DNA of 64,000 nt. It comes from Trichomonas vaginalis G3. Lineage: Eukaryota; Parabasalia; Trichomonadida; Trichomonadidae. The stretch is taken from contig NC_067206.1 in the NCBI RefSeq assembly GCF_026262505.1, positions 21,140,172 to 21,204,171 on the forward strand, written 5' to 3'. The first letter of the stretch is position 1. The number at the start of each line of letters is the position of its first letter. This document shows, in pieces, positions 33,629-46,658 of this stretch. A model generated the notes under the pieces. The model had not been told where the DNA came from, did not search any database, and saw only the letters and a program-made list of their open reading frames with translations. A program made the translations under genes and the position numbers.

Positions 33629-33726
33629 TAAATTACTTCTTCATTTAAATTATAACAATTATTTTTGATTTTTATTTATCATCCACATTCAAATTTGAAT
33701 CTTATCACAAAAGAAGGACCACTTTT

Positions 33727-34788
33727 ATGACTACTGCCAAATCTATAAACAGAGAATGGCTATTTGAAGCTAAAAGAAGAATAGAAGAAGGTGAATATTA
33801 CAAAAGTGTGGGAAAGGAAGTTGAATTGGAAAATGGTAAAATTAAATTGAATGTTGCCGAAAATACAATAAGAAGAGCATTTCAACTTCAAGAAATCGAA
33901 TTACCAAAAGTTAGTCGCGGCAGAAAACCAAATCCACCAACATTTGAACAAAAACAATTAATTAATTCTTGTGTTTCACAATATAAAGGAGGAATTTCAA
34001 AAACTTATTTATTGATTAAAAGGTTTCAAAATATTGTTCAAAATCCCGATTGTGAGAAAGAAAAAGAAGAAATTGCAAAAGAATTTGAAAATATAGAAGA
34101 TTTGACAAAAGATCAAATTTTTGACAATTTACAAAAAATAAAGCCTCATCAAGTGGAAAAATTTATGATGGAATCAGGTTTATCTTCAAAAAGAGATTAC
34201 AAACCAGCAGATCCACCTACCAAATATCGTGCCATATCAAAGAATTTGATATGGCACTGCGATATTCATTACCTTCACGGTAATGTTTCTTTTCCATTCT
34301 TTGCCATATTGAATGATATGACACGTAAAGTTCTCAAAACTAAATTATTGAAAAACAAGTCTTCCAACTCAACAGCGAATATTTTAAGAAAACTTTTAGA
34401 GGAGTTTATCCCTTACTGCATCTGGACCGATAACGGCGGTGAAAACCGCGGTGAATTCGGCCAGGTTATGCAGGAAAACGGAATAGTTTGGAAGCACACC
34501 TTGCCGTATATGCCAAGACAGAACGGCAAGGTGGAGCGCCTGTGGCCAAGCTTAGAAAAGTTTTTGCCAGACGAGTTGGATGATATTCAACAAATCAAGG
34601 ACTCAGTTCAGCAGTTCATTGAAAAATACAACAATACACCACATTTATCTCTCGATATTAATCCAAAAACGAATAGTAATTACACTCCTAACGAATTATT
34701 CGAAGTTTCAAAATTTTGGTACGAGCCAGAAATGCAAAAATGGGAGTTATATATCAAAGAGGAATGGGTTTTAGCAAAATTTGAATAA
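33727..34788 (+). CDS. rve-type integrase, 353 aa, looks whole
   Basis: Translation identical to the copy at 7151-8212. The ATG at 33727 follows GGACCACTTTT. Codons 228-276 (about 34408-34560, around the TDNGGEN and NGKVER motifs) are roughly half GC, while the rest of the gene is AT-rich. The core coding sequence also contains four short perfect hairpins (34229-34257, 34267-34285, 34436-34449 and 34499-34531). The stop is TAA, 21 bp before the right inverted repeat. Confidence 0.88.
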   Translation: MTTAKSINREWLFEAKRRIEEGEYYKSVGKEVELENGKIKLNVAENTIRRAFQLQEIELPKVSRGRKPNPPTFEQKQLINSCVSQYKGGISKTYLLIKRFQNIVQNPDCEKEKEEIAKEFENIEDLTKDQIFDNLQKIKPHQVEKFMMESGLSSKRDYKPADPPTKYRAISKNLIWHCDIHYLHGNVSFPFFAILNDMTRKVLKTKLLKNKSSNSTANILRKLLEEFIPYCIWTDNGGENRGEFGQVMQENGIVWKHTLPYMPRQNGKVERLWPSLEKFLPDELDDIQQIKDSVQQFIEKYNNTPHLSLDINPKTNSNYTPNELFEVSKFWYEPEMQKWELYIKEEWVLAKFE

Positions 34789-34811
34789 TTACATCATTTT
34801 AAATGACTTCT

Positions 34812-35264
34812 AAACAATTTTATTTATGATCAAATTTTATATATCTTTTTGGATCAAATCCATTTTAATAGAATTTATATACTATTCATCTATTAGTAAA
34901 CACTACCGTATATTATTTTTAAGCTATCTTATTTTTTGAAATTTTATTCAAATCTTTGGTCGCAAGAAGAATTGCATGATAAATAAAAACATTTAATCAA
35001 AGTCAATTTTATTTTTCATATTCAAATGGACTGAGTGTTAACATTTAACATTTTTTGCTAATTGTCGTCAAAAATTAGGCGTAAAGCAAAAATTGATATT
35101 TCATATGGTTTTATGATAGATAAGCATTATATTCCCACTCATTATATTCGTAAATTTTGAGGTTTATCCTTCGCTTTTAAGATCATTGAATTTGATTTTT
35201 ATATAAAATAGTTATATATTAGAAAATAATATGAGTTTATGTGATATTATTTTTCAGAAGATTT
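34812..35264. repeat. 453-bp inverted repeat, right arm
   Basis: Partner of 33176-33628. About 130 bp of one-sided sequence separates it from the element end. Confidence 0.93.
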
Positions 35265-35418
35265 TGTGTTCTTCTTCAAAATTTTATTTTTTATTAAAAA
35301 GAATCTTTACGAAATATACATTTACTTTAATTAATATTTAAAAACGTGCTCTATCAAAAGTTCCAAAAATTCAATATTATAGCTTTTCTGAGGTGTCACT
35401 TTTGATGAATTTCTGTTT

Positions 35419-36534
35419 TCAACACTAGACAAAAACAATTATATTAGATGCACATGATTAACATCTCTTGGTCTGATGATGTTTTTCAATTAAAAGATTA
35501 TTATATACAGTTGAATTTACAAAATTCTTAATTCATAATTGCATGGCACAAGAGAGGTATGATCTGCTTATATGTTAATGATAGATATACCATATTATTT
35601 CCATTACTATAAATAACTTAAAGAAATATATCTTCTAAGTGTATTTTTTGTTCAATTTTGTTTGAAAAAAAAATTAAAACGCATTTCTTATCTTGTTTAG
35701 CTTTGATAAGTTGGATTAAATAATATTACTAAATACAAATCATGATAACAATTATATATCCATGCTAAATGCCTGAAGATCTGGTGAAAATATTGAGATA
35801 TGCCTCACTTCCATCATTTCGTCTTACCACATAAAAATATGTGATTTTTAAAACAAGTTAGCTGATATGCTTTTAACAAAACCGAATCAAAAGTATTCAA
35901 AAAAATCTGAAATTGTAAAATATCTTAATCAAAAATAAAGGGTTGATCTTCATTTTCGGGATTTCAAAAAAATTTGGAATTTCACCTCCCAAACACACAG
36001 ATTGTCCAGTTCATTGGCATAGAGAATATCCGATTTCCAGTGTTTTACTCTGAATCTTATTAGTTAAATACCGAATTTCGAACATAAATTCATCAAAATC
36101 GAATAAAGAGACTACCAAAAACGACACAAATATAATCAAGTCACAATCATTTAACAGGAACTCCTTAAATGAAGATTTTTACAATTTTAATCTCTATATT
36201 TTAGAAAAAAATATGCTCAGTCACAAACACAATTACTATGTTATGGAACAAGGCATTGACACTCGAATCTCTGGCCAATTCGAGGAACATCCAAAATTTC
36301 AATAATCTTATCCCACAGAATCCATAGCCCAAAAACTTTAATTTGCATAGTACATTTGAAGACGAATAATATTAGTCCAATTTTTTTTAACTTTGAAATT
36401 TTCAAAGATACAAAATTTATTACATTTAGAATTAATGCATTAATATATGCATTTGTTCCGTACCGAAAATGAACTTTACAAAAAGTGACATGAAAAGTCT
36501 TAATTACATTAAAGCCAAATGTAAACTTCATTGA
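35419..36534. other. 1.1-kb spacer, forward unit 2
   Basis: Same as 26637-27764. Nothing further seen. Confidence 0.5.
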
Positions 36535-37871
36535 GAAAAAGCAGTTTTGTCTCGTATTCAACGTAAAATCTTCAAAAGAAGACTAAACAAAAAGTGCTAC
36601 ACTGATAACAAAGATGAATTTCACATGGAACGCGATGATTCAATAACTGCAGAGTTGCGACATACAATTGCGGAAAATGTATGGACAACCACATGTAATG
36701 GTGGAGAACCATCGTATCTTTCAGAGGTCGAATTACTTGATTTTTATGGTGAAATCAATCAAAGAGCAAAAGGTCTTGCATGTGAAAAGGTAATCGAAGC
36801 TTATCAGATTGCCTACGAATTACTGGAGTATAGATACAGCAGAGCTTTATATCTAGCTGGCCTTGTTCATCCAGACGAATTTCCAACAAGAGGAAAAAGA
36901 ATTGTTTACTTCGCTAGAAGTATATCTCCCCTCAAGATCATGGTTAAACAGAGTTTGCTCTGATCTCAACATTGAGATCAAAAGCTCAAAAGAAAATGAG
37001 GAAAAACGAGCAAAGTACTGTAACACAGCAACAGTTGCTAACTTCTTACATTAATTTCAGTATACGGCAGGAATTGATCCATGGAATAAGTGGAGTATTT
37101 ATGAAACATCTCTGCTTCATCAAAGCGTTACAAAGTTATCTGCACTGAAAGCAACCCTCCTTTAACCAAAGAAGAGCATGAATTTGTGCTTGTTACTAGT
37201 ATCTTCCCATATAATTCTGAAGGATACCGGATGAAACCATTTATTATTGTTCCAGGAATATAAAATTGTTCACAGGAACTCCGCTCCGTGAGAGCATTCC
37301 TTACAGGACAATCTTATGGATGGATGACAAAGAAGATATGGGATATCTTTAATTTAACTTTTATTATCGAAATCCAGAGATATCGCTCAAGTCTTGATGC
37401 TATCACAGCAGCTCAGCATAATATCGTATTCGGTGATAATCATATCAGCCGAGTAAGTTATTTTACTTGCAAACTTTTGAGTCTCTTCAGAATTGAACTC
37501 TTGACATTTCCAGCTTACTGCACAGTAGTTCTCCAGTTATTTGATGTAGGATGTGCAGCATCTTTGAGATCAAAGAATAACAGGTTAAAATATGTTCCGC
37601 TTTACACATATGAGCAAGATAATTTATCAAATACCCCAAAACCAAGGTTAAAAATTGTAAGAATTTTAATTGATGCTTGTGATTAAGTCAATGCATCAGT
37701 ATGGTATTCATCCGTGGAACCCAGATAAAGCCTTATCCAACGAATTAACAAACAAAACATCAAACGCAATACCAAATCCCACATATATATTTTTCTTCTT
37801 GCAAAAAATTAACATCTGACGCCGAATTACTTAAAATTGCGCAATTTGAAGCAATCAAATTCAAACATTAA
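36535..37871 (+). pseudogene. DDE transposase relic, forward unit 2
   Basis: Same breaks as forward unit 1. This copy also lacks about 3 bases near 37790, inside the C-terminal tail, the only difference I noticed. Confidence 0.78.
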
Positions 37872-38773
37872 ATCAAGCACTGATAGTTATTGTAACAAAT
37901 ATTTCGAATTATTTAGATTATTATCCTCCAAATACAAAAATTCTCAGCAAAGGGATGAAATTGAGTCAATTTAATGGAGCAAAACGAAGTGAGGTGAAAT
38001 TCACCACTTTGACACCTCGTATTTTTCAGATATATCGATTAATATTGAGTTTTATTGGGATGGAAAACATACTGAAAAACCTGCAATATCAACACCTTTT
38101 TATATAATATTGAATAAATAAAAATTTGTTTTTATTTTCCAAAAAGATATATGATACATTTTTATTATACAGGTTAAAAACTGTCTAGCTTTTGCTTTTA
38201 GTGCTCGACCAGAGGCATACATTGAAAATACAATCCTCTCCATGGTTTTTGTGTAGGATCTGATCTTCTCAAAACGATGATATTGACTATTATTATATGA
38301 ATTGAATGTATTTATGAATATTTCGAAATTTTAATATAAATAATTTATTAAAAATAAAAATTGAACGTAAGTACAAAAAATATAATTTGAAAGCAAATTA
38401 AAAATTAACGATACGATAATTTGGAACTTTTACCTTTTGCCAATAAATATAAAAATAAAATTTTGGGAATTGGAACTTAAGAGTAGAGAGACCTTTGTTG
38501 ATATGTATGAGGCTATGTATTTATGTGTAGATCTGAGTAAGCTTGGTTATCATATAGCGGTTTCTGATGAAATTGAGAACCTCGGAGACCCAAGACCTTT
38601 GTTGATATGTATGAGGCTATGTATTTGTGCGTAGTCATTAAACCCATTCTTGCAAATTAGAATATTATTTTATTTGTTATATTGAGCTTTCTTCCTGATA
38701 ATTTGCATATCTTCAAAATCATTAAAGTAAGTAAAATCAGTTGTTTTTTCGGTGATTAATCTTAATTCTTCGC

Positions 38774-39340
38774 ATTATATTTCTTTTTTTTGAAAAATCT
38801 TACTGTTTGGGGAAATTCTCTTTGCGAAATCTGTTGGCCTGAGGATTATCTGGTTGAATAAAAATATGTTCAATTCCCCTTTCGCATAATAATTAATGAA
38901 ATTGTGTTTTATTTTCGAGAGTGTGCAAAACGTTCCCACTTCTTGAGAGGTACGTTTTGCAAATTTTTTTCTTTCATACATAGAAGATTTTTGGAAGATG
39001 ATTGATCTCTACATGATATTATATCATATTTCTACATTGAGTCCTTAACAATATTAAATTGCAGGGTTTTCAAATCAAAAAACTAACTTTCGCTCTTTCA
39101 GGTCAAATCAGCAAGGCTCTTCTATATAGGTGTTGGATATATTATCAAACTGAAATGAAACTTTCCAGAGATGTCCATAAAATTATTTTGCAAAACATCC
39201 CTCTCAAAAAGTGGGAACGTTTTTGCAATTTTTCTTTATTTTTTGTACCATTATCGGTCCATAGAGCGAAATGGGGACCAGGTATTGTGCTTAATGCACG
39301 TTTGAGTACATTTGTTGTATACTCTGCAGTTTTCTGAGAA
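38774..39340 (-). pseudogene. Second rve-integrase relic with insertion, forward unit 2
   Basis: Broken as elsewhere. The inverted-repeat insertion is at 38923-39228. Confidence 0.58.
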
Positions 39341-39876
39341 AAAGATTATGAGTGATCTCGTTTTTTCTTAAAGTCATTTTTTTCTTATCAAAAAAAATTA
39401 AAATTACGTAAAACTATGACAAAATTACGTAATTCACAATTTTAATGCTGAAAAATAGGAATATAAGCTTATAATACTACAGGTAGATTGAGCATCGATG
39501 CGCGCTAATGCCAACATGATTAATTTGAGTCGGTTTTATATATTATTGGAAATTAATCACAAATTGTCCATGAATATAAGTTATATTCTTCGATATTATG
39601 AGTTAATGAAGGCTACAATATTTGTAATCATGATTGGCTAGTTAAAATCTATTAGAATAAAAGAAATTGTAATTTAATAATATTGAATTGACATTTTAAA
39701 TAATTTGAGGTCTAATCCATTATGAGTATGGTTATTACAGGTCACTTATTATTATTCTTTGATATACAAAGAGTTAAAACGATTTGGTAATGAGATATTG
39801 TAGAAAATAAAAATAACTGTAATCTATTGAAACTGATAAAAAAAATTAAATCCATTTATTTTTTATTCATATGTTA

Positions 39877-40224
39877 TTATTGATGAGAATTAGATTCATT
39901 TAAAATTGAATACATATTTTTGAGAGAGTCAAAAATTTCAGGATCGATTTCATCTTCGCATTCATCCAAATATATTCTAAGCTCGGAATTTTCAAATGCA
40001 TTCAAAATATTGGCAAAGTTTTCTTTACAAGAAGAGTTAAATAAAATTTCTTGTAAACAATTAATAATAAATTTTGGGTTAAATTCAACAAAATCCGAAA
40101 GAATTTCAAACACCTTTTCAAATTTGTCATTAAATATCGAAAGGGATATTGAATCTTTTATGATAATAGCGATGAGGATATTTATCAAAATTTCCTTATT
40201 TTTGAAGAGTGCGGGATAAATTTG
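39877..40224 (-). CDS. orf103, forward unit 2
   Basis: Identical to forward unit 1. Confidence 0.45.
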   Translation of the reverse strand, partial: QIYPALFKNKEILINILIAIIIKDSISLSIFNDKFEKVFEILSDFVEFNPKFIINCLQEILFNSSCKENFANILNAFENSELRIYLDECEDEIDPEIFDSLKNMYSILNESNSHQ

Positions 40225-40331
40225 TCAAGTGTCACTTTTCAATAACCTTAAATTACGCTGTTCTAATTTTTTAAAAAATAACCTTAAATTATATTTGAAG
40301 AAATTATGTCTATGATATATGTTTTATTCTA

Positions 40332-40605
40332 GAATCTTGGAGTTTTCATGCACTACACAAGAGCTCCAAGGTTCCAAGAGTGAATGCTCAATAGCAATTA
40401 TAGAGATGTACCTTTTCAAAATGACTTTTACTGATTAAATTTAATCAATAGAAGACATTTTGAAAAGGTACCTCTACAATTAGATATACAAGAGATTCAA
40501 AGCTTCATTTCAGATAGATTTGAAACTTTGAAACTCTTGGTAGATTTTGAGTGAATGCTGACAATCATCTTTGAGAAGGTTTTCTTAAAGAAAACCTTCT
40601 CAAAG
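40332..40605. repeat. Four-hairpin cluster, forward unit 2
   Basis: Identical arrangement to 31552-31825. Confidence 0.92.
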
Positions 40606-40611
40606 AGGTTT

Positions 40612-41030
40612 CTCAGGAGCCCTGAGGCTCCCTTTCGTAATGATTGGGAGCCTTGGGGCTCCTGAGACGAAGAATGGCTTCGCCGAATCTTTGATCAGCA
40701 GAGGCCAAATGAAAAGGCCTCTACTGATGGATTCTCAGGAGCCCTGAGGCTCCCTTTCGTAATGATTGGGAGCCTTGGGGCTCCTGAGACGAAGAATGGC
40801 TTCGCCGAATCTTTGATCAGCAGAGGCCAAATGAAAAGGCCTCTGCTGATGGATTCTCAGGAGCCCTGAGGCTCCCTTTCGTAATGATTGGGAGCCTTGG
40901 GGCTCCTGAGACGAAGAATGGCTTCGCCGAATCTTTGATCAGCAGAGGCCAAATGAAAAGGCCTCTGCTGATGGATTCTCAGGAGCCCTGAGGCTCCCTT
41001 TCGTAATGATTGGGAGCCTTGGGGCTCCTG
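40612..41030 (+). repeat. 122-bp minisatellite, 3.4 copies
   Basis: A/G site order A, G, G, the same as forward unit 1. Confidence 0.95.
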
Positions 41031-41213
41031 CAGCAGAGTATCGCTCCGCTCCATTAATTTTTTTTAAAAAAAAGTGCCGTGTGGCAAATTTGTCCTGTTC
41101 CCTCTCCTAACACATAACTCCACAACTACCCAAGTACTATATTGCCACTCCTTCCCGCATTGCATTTGAGAAACATTAAAAGTGGCGACAAGTGCACTTG
41201 CCATGGCATATTG

Positions 41214-41329
41214 TTGCGCGTATATACTACTTCTAATGAAAGAAGCAGTATATACGCGCAATTCGAGTGAGATTGCAGCAGAAAGTCGAGAAGAGAGCCC
41301 TTTCTTAAGGTTAGGACTCCCTTCTCGAC
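41214..41329. repeat. Two adjacent hairpins, forward unit 3
   Basis: Same as 32434-32549. Confidence 0.9.
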
Positions 41330-41351
41330 TTTATTATACAATGAAATATAA

Positions 41352-41664
41352 ATCATAGTATATTTTTGTCACTTTTCACATCGTATTACCCCGATAGAAA
41401 CAAAACAAAACGACTTTCTTGATATATCAATAAATGGCACGGATAATTTATTGGATGCATTGGAAAAATATTTTAATACATATCCTATTGAGCAAAATCG
41501 ATTTCAAAAAGATGAAATATTAGAATGGCCCAAGTATTTAATCATACAATTAAACTTTCGTAAGACGAAATGGTGGAAGTGAAGTGATGTTGAAACCTTG
41601 ATATTTCCTCGAAATTTCTACAAAAACATATTATAGACATAAAGCATATATCTTATTTTATTAA
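41352..41664 (+). pseudogene. USP-like fragment, forward unit 3
   Basis: Same fragment and same in-frame TGA as at 32572-32883. Small differences appear toward its 3' end, where a locally more variable stretch begins. Confidence 0.52.
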
Positions 41665-41792
41665 GAATGTTGAATAATAATATTATTAAATATTAAGCTT
41701 TAAAAAAGCTAATTAAATTCAAAAATGAATATATATTATTATTGGATAAATATTAATCAGAACAAATGATTTTTTTATTAATGCTATGTAAT

Positions 41793-44204
41793 AAACAGAA
41801 ATTCATCAAAAGTGACAGCTCTCAATTTTTGACATTTGTAAATTCTAAATTGAATGAGAAAATGAAAATAACACTAAGCATAATACAATATTCTAGATTT
41901 AATTATAATTAGGAAAAAGTTAGTTTTGAGAGTACTTTTCATAGGCATATAGAATGAAATCTTCTGAAAAATAATATCACATAAACTCATATTATTTTCT
42001 AATATATAACTATTTTATATAAAAATCAAATTCAATGATCTTAAAAAGCGAAGGATAAACCTCAAAATTTACGAATATAATGAGTGGGAATATAATGCTT
42101 ATCTATCATAAAACCATATGAAATATCAATTTTTGCTTTACGCCTAATTTTTGACGACAATTAGCAAAAAATGTTAAATGTTAACACTCAGTCCCATTTG
42201 AATATGAAAAATAAAATTGACTTTGATTAAATGTTTTTATTTATCATGCAATTCTTCTTGCGACCAAAGATTTGAATAAAAGTTCAAAAAATAAGATAGC
42301 TTAAAAAATAATATACGGTAGTGTTTACTAATAGATGAATAGTATATAAATTCTATTAAAATGGATTTGATCCAAAAAAATATATAAAATTTGATCATAA
42401 ATAAAATCGTTTTAAATTACTTCTTCATTTAAATTATAACAATTATTTTTGATTTTTATTTATCATCCACATTCAAATTTGAATCTTATCACAAAAGAAG
42501 GACCACTTTTATGACTACTGCCAAATCTATAAACAGAGAATGGCTATTTGAAGCTAAAAGAAGAATAGAAGAAGGTGAATATTACAAAAGTGTGGAAAGG
42601 AAGTTGAATTGGAAAAATGGTAAAATTAAATTGAATGTTGCCGAAAATACAAATAAGAAGAGCATTTCAACTTCAAGAAATCGAATTACCAAAAGTTAGT
42701 CGCGGCAGAAAACCAAATCCACCAACATTTGAACAAAACAATTAATTAATTCTTGTGTTTCACAATATAAAGGAGGAATTTCAAAAACTTATTTATTGAT
42801 TAAAAGGTTTCAAAATATTGTTCAAAATCCCGATTGTGAGAAAGAAAAAGAAGAAATTGCAAAAGAATTTGAAAATATAGAAGATTTGACAAAAGATCAA
42901 ATTTTTGACAATTTACAAAAAATAAAGCCTCATCAAGTGGAAAAATTTATGATGGAATCAGGTTTATCTTCAAAAAGAGATTACAAACCAGCAGATCCAC
43001 CTACCAAATATCGTGCCATATCAAAGAATTTGATATGGCACTGCGATATTCATTACCTTCACGGTAATGTTTCTTTTCCATTCTTTGCCATATTGAATGA
43101 TATGACACGTAAAGTTCTCAAAACTAAATTATTGAAAAACAAGTCTTCCAACTCAACAGCGAATATTTTAAGAAAACTTTTAGAGGAGTTTATCCCTTAC
43201 TGCATCTGGACCGATAACGGCGGTGAAAACCGCGGTGAATTCGGCCAGGTTATGCAGGAAAACGGAAATAGTTTGGAAGCACACCCTTGCCGTATATGCC
43301 AAGACAGAACGGCAAGGTGGAGCGCCTGTGGCCAAGCTTAGAAAAGTTTTTGCCAGACGAGTTGGATGATATTCAACAAATCAAGGACTCAGTTCAGCAG
43401 TTCATTGAAAAATACAACAATACACCACATTTATCTCTCGATATTAATCCAAAAACGAATAGTAATTACACTCCTAACGAATTATTCGAAGTTTCAAAAT
43501 TTTGGTACGAGCCAGAAATGCAAAAATGGGAGTTATATATCAAAGAGGAATGGGTTTTAGCAAAATTTGAATAATTACATCATTTTAAATGACTTCTAAA
43601 CAATTTTATTTATGATCAAATTTTATATATCTTTTTGGATCAAATCCATTTTAATAGAATTTATATACTATTCATCTATTAGTAAACACTACCGTATATT
43701 ATTTTTAAGCTATCTTATTTTTTGAAATTTTATTCAAATCTTTGGTCGCAAGAAGAATTGCATGATAAATAAAAACATTTAATCAAAGTCAATTTTATTT
43801 TTCATATTCAAATGGACTGAGTGTTAACATTTAACATTTTTTGCTAATTGTCGTCAAAAATTAGGCGTAAAGCAAAAATTGATATTTCATATGGTTTTAT
43901 GATAGATAAGCATTATATTCCCACTCATTATATTCGTAAATTTTGAGGTTTATCCTTCGCTTTTAAGATCATTGAATTTGATTTTTATATAAAATAGTTA
44001 TATATTAGAAAATAATATGAGTTTATGTGATATTATTTTTCAGAAGATTTTGTGTTCTTCTTCAAAATTTTATTTTTTATTAAAAAGAATCTTTACAAAA
44101 TATACATTTACTTTAATTAATATTTAAAAACGTGCTCTATCAAAAGTTCCAAAAATTCAATATTATAGCTTTTCTGAGGTGTCACTTTTGATGAATTTCT
44201 GTTT
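41793..44204 (+). mobile_element. rve-integrase element, forward unit 3, broken
   Basis: 2412 bp with the same termini and inverted repeats (about 41957-42412 and 43598-44050). The left half has a cluster of small differences not seen in the neighbouring units. Confidence 0.8.
42511..43574 (+). pseudogene. rve integrase, broken copy
   Basis: Same gene as the 353-codon copies, but with about half a dozen breaks, all in the first three-quarters. Because the breaks lie in the same variable stretch as the non-coding differences upstream, they may be consensus errors. Confidence 0.7.
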
Positions 44205-45319
44205 TCAACACTAGACAAAAACAATTATATTAGATGCACATGATTAACATCTCTTGGTCTGATGATGTTTTTCAATTAAAAGATTATTATATACAGTTGA
44301 ATTTACAAAATTCTTAATTCATAATTGCATGGCACAAGAGAGGTATGATCTGCTTATATGTTAATGATAGATATACCATATTATTTCCATTACTATAAAT
44401 AACTTAAAGAAATATATCTTCTAAGTGTATTTTTTGTTCAATTTTGTTTGAAAAAAAAATTAAAACGCATTTCTTATCTTGTTTAGCTTTGATAAGTTGG
44501 ATTAAATAATATTACTAAATACAAATCATGATAACAATTATATATCCATGCTAAATGCCTGAAGATCTGGTGAAAATATTGAGATATGCCTCACTTCCAT
44601 CATTTCGTCTTACCATAAAAAATATGTGATTTTTAAAACAAGTTAGCTGATATGCTTTTAACAAAACCGAATCAAAAGTATTCAAAAAAATCTGAAATTG
44701 TAAAATATCTTAATCAAAAATAAAGGGTTGATCTTCATTTTCGGGATTTCAAAAAAATTTGGAATTTCACCTCCCAAACACACAGATTGTCCAGTTCATT
44801 GGCATAGAGAATATCCGATTTCCAGTGTTTTACTCTGAATCTTATTAGTTAAATACCGAATTTCGAACATAAATTCATCAAAATCGAATAAAGAGACTAC
44901 CAAAAACGACACAAATATAATCAAGTCACAATCATTTAACAGGAACTCCTTAAATGAAGATTTTTACAATTTTAATCTCTATATTTTAGAAAAAAATATG
45001 CTCAGTCACAAACACAATTACTATGTTATGGAACAAGGCATTGACACTCGAATCTCTGGCCAATTCGAGGAACATCCAAAATTTCAATAATCTTATCCCA
45101 CAGAATCCATAGCCCAAAAACTTTAATTTGCATAGTACATTTGAAGACGAATAATATTAGTCCAATTTTTTTTAACTTTGAAATTTTCAAAGATACAAAA
45201 TTTATTACATTTAGAATTAATGCATTAATATATGCATTTGTTCCGTACCGAAAATGAACTTTACAAAAAGTGACATGAAAAGTCTTAATTACATTAAAGC
45301 CAAATGTAAACTTCATTGA
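44205..45319. other. 1.1-kb spacer, forward unit 3
   Basis: Same as the other units. Nothing recognised. Confidence 0.5.
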
Positions 45320-46658
45320 GAAAAAGCAGTTTTGTCTCGTATTCAACGTAAAATCTTCAAAAGAAGACTAAACAAAAAGTGCTACACTGATAACAAAGAT
45401 GAATTTCACATGGAACGCGATGATTCAATAACTGCAGAGTTGCGACATACAATTGCGGAAAATGTATGGACAACCACATGTAATGGTGGAGAACCATCGT
45501 ATCTTTCAGAGGTCGAATTACTTGATTTTTATGGTGAAATCAATCAAAGAGCAAAAGGTCTTGCATGTGAAAAGGTAATCGAAGCTTATCAGATTGCCTA
45601 CGAATTACTGGAGTATAGATACAGCAGAGCTTTATATCTAGCTGGCCTTGTTCATCCAGACGAATTTCCAACAAGAGGAAAAAGAATTGTTTACTTCGCT
45701 AGAAGTATATCTCCCCTCAAGATCATGGTTAAACAGAGTTTGCTCTGATCTCAACATTGAGATCAAAAGCTCAAAAGAAAATGAGGAAAAACGAGCAAAG
45801 TACTGTAACACAGCAACAGTTGCTAACTTCTTACATTAATTTCAGTATACGGCAGGAATTGATCCATGGAATAAGTGGAGTATTTATGAAACATCTCTGC
45901 TTCATCAAAGCGTTACAAAGTTATCTGCACTGAAAGCAACCCTCCTTTAACCAAAGAAGAGCATGAATTTGTGCTTGTTACTAGTATCTTCCCATATAAT
46001 TCTGAAGGATACCGGATGAAACCATTTATTATTGTTCCAGGAATATAAAATTGTTCACAGGAACTCCGCTCCGTGAGAGCATTCCTTACAGGACAATCTT
46101 ATGGATGGATGACAAAGAAGATATGGGATATCTTTAATTTAACTTTTATTATCGAAATCCAGAGATATCGCTCAAGTCTTGATGCTATCACAGCAGCTCA
46201 GCATAATATCGTATTCGGTGATAATCATATCAGCCGAGTAAGTTATTTTACTTGCAAACTTTTGAGTCTCTTCAGAATTGAACTCTTGACATTTCCAGCT
46301 TACTGCACAGTAGTTCTCCAGTTATTTGATGTAGGATGTGCAGCATCTTTGAGATCAAAGAATAACAGGTTAAAATATGTTCCGCTTTACACATATGAGC
46401 AAGATAATTTATCAAATACCCCAAAACCAAGGTTAAAAATTGTAAGAATTTTAATTGATGCTTGTGATTAAGTCAATGCATCAGTATGGTATTCATCCGT
46501 GGAACCCAGATAAAGCCTTATCCAACGAATTAACAAACAAAACATCAAACGCAATACCAAATCCCACATATATATTTAATTCTTCTTGCAAAAAATTAAC
46601 ATCTGACGCCGAATTACTTAAAATTGCGCAATTTGAAGCAATCAAATTCAAACATTAA
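45320..46658 (+). pseudogene. DDE transposase relic, forward unit 3
   Basis: Same blocks and same breaks as forward unit 1. Confidence 0.78.

Larger units (their letters stand above)
33012..35418 (+). mobile_element. rve-integrase element, forward unit 2, looks whole
   Basis: 2407 bp with 25-bp matching termini (33012-33036 and 35394-35418), inverted repeats at 33176-33628 and 34812-35264, and one gene. Same structure as the reverse-arm copy at 6522-8927. The initiator-like motif within each terminus points outward. Confidence 0.82.

Noticed and set aside
33012-35418. A complete Polinton/Maverick
   Set aside because: Only an integrase is present. No polymerase B, protease, packaging ATPase or capsid frame is found anywhere in the 8.8-kb unit, and the element is 2.4 kb.
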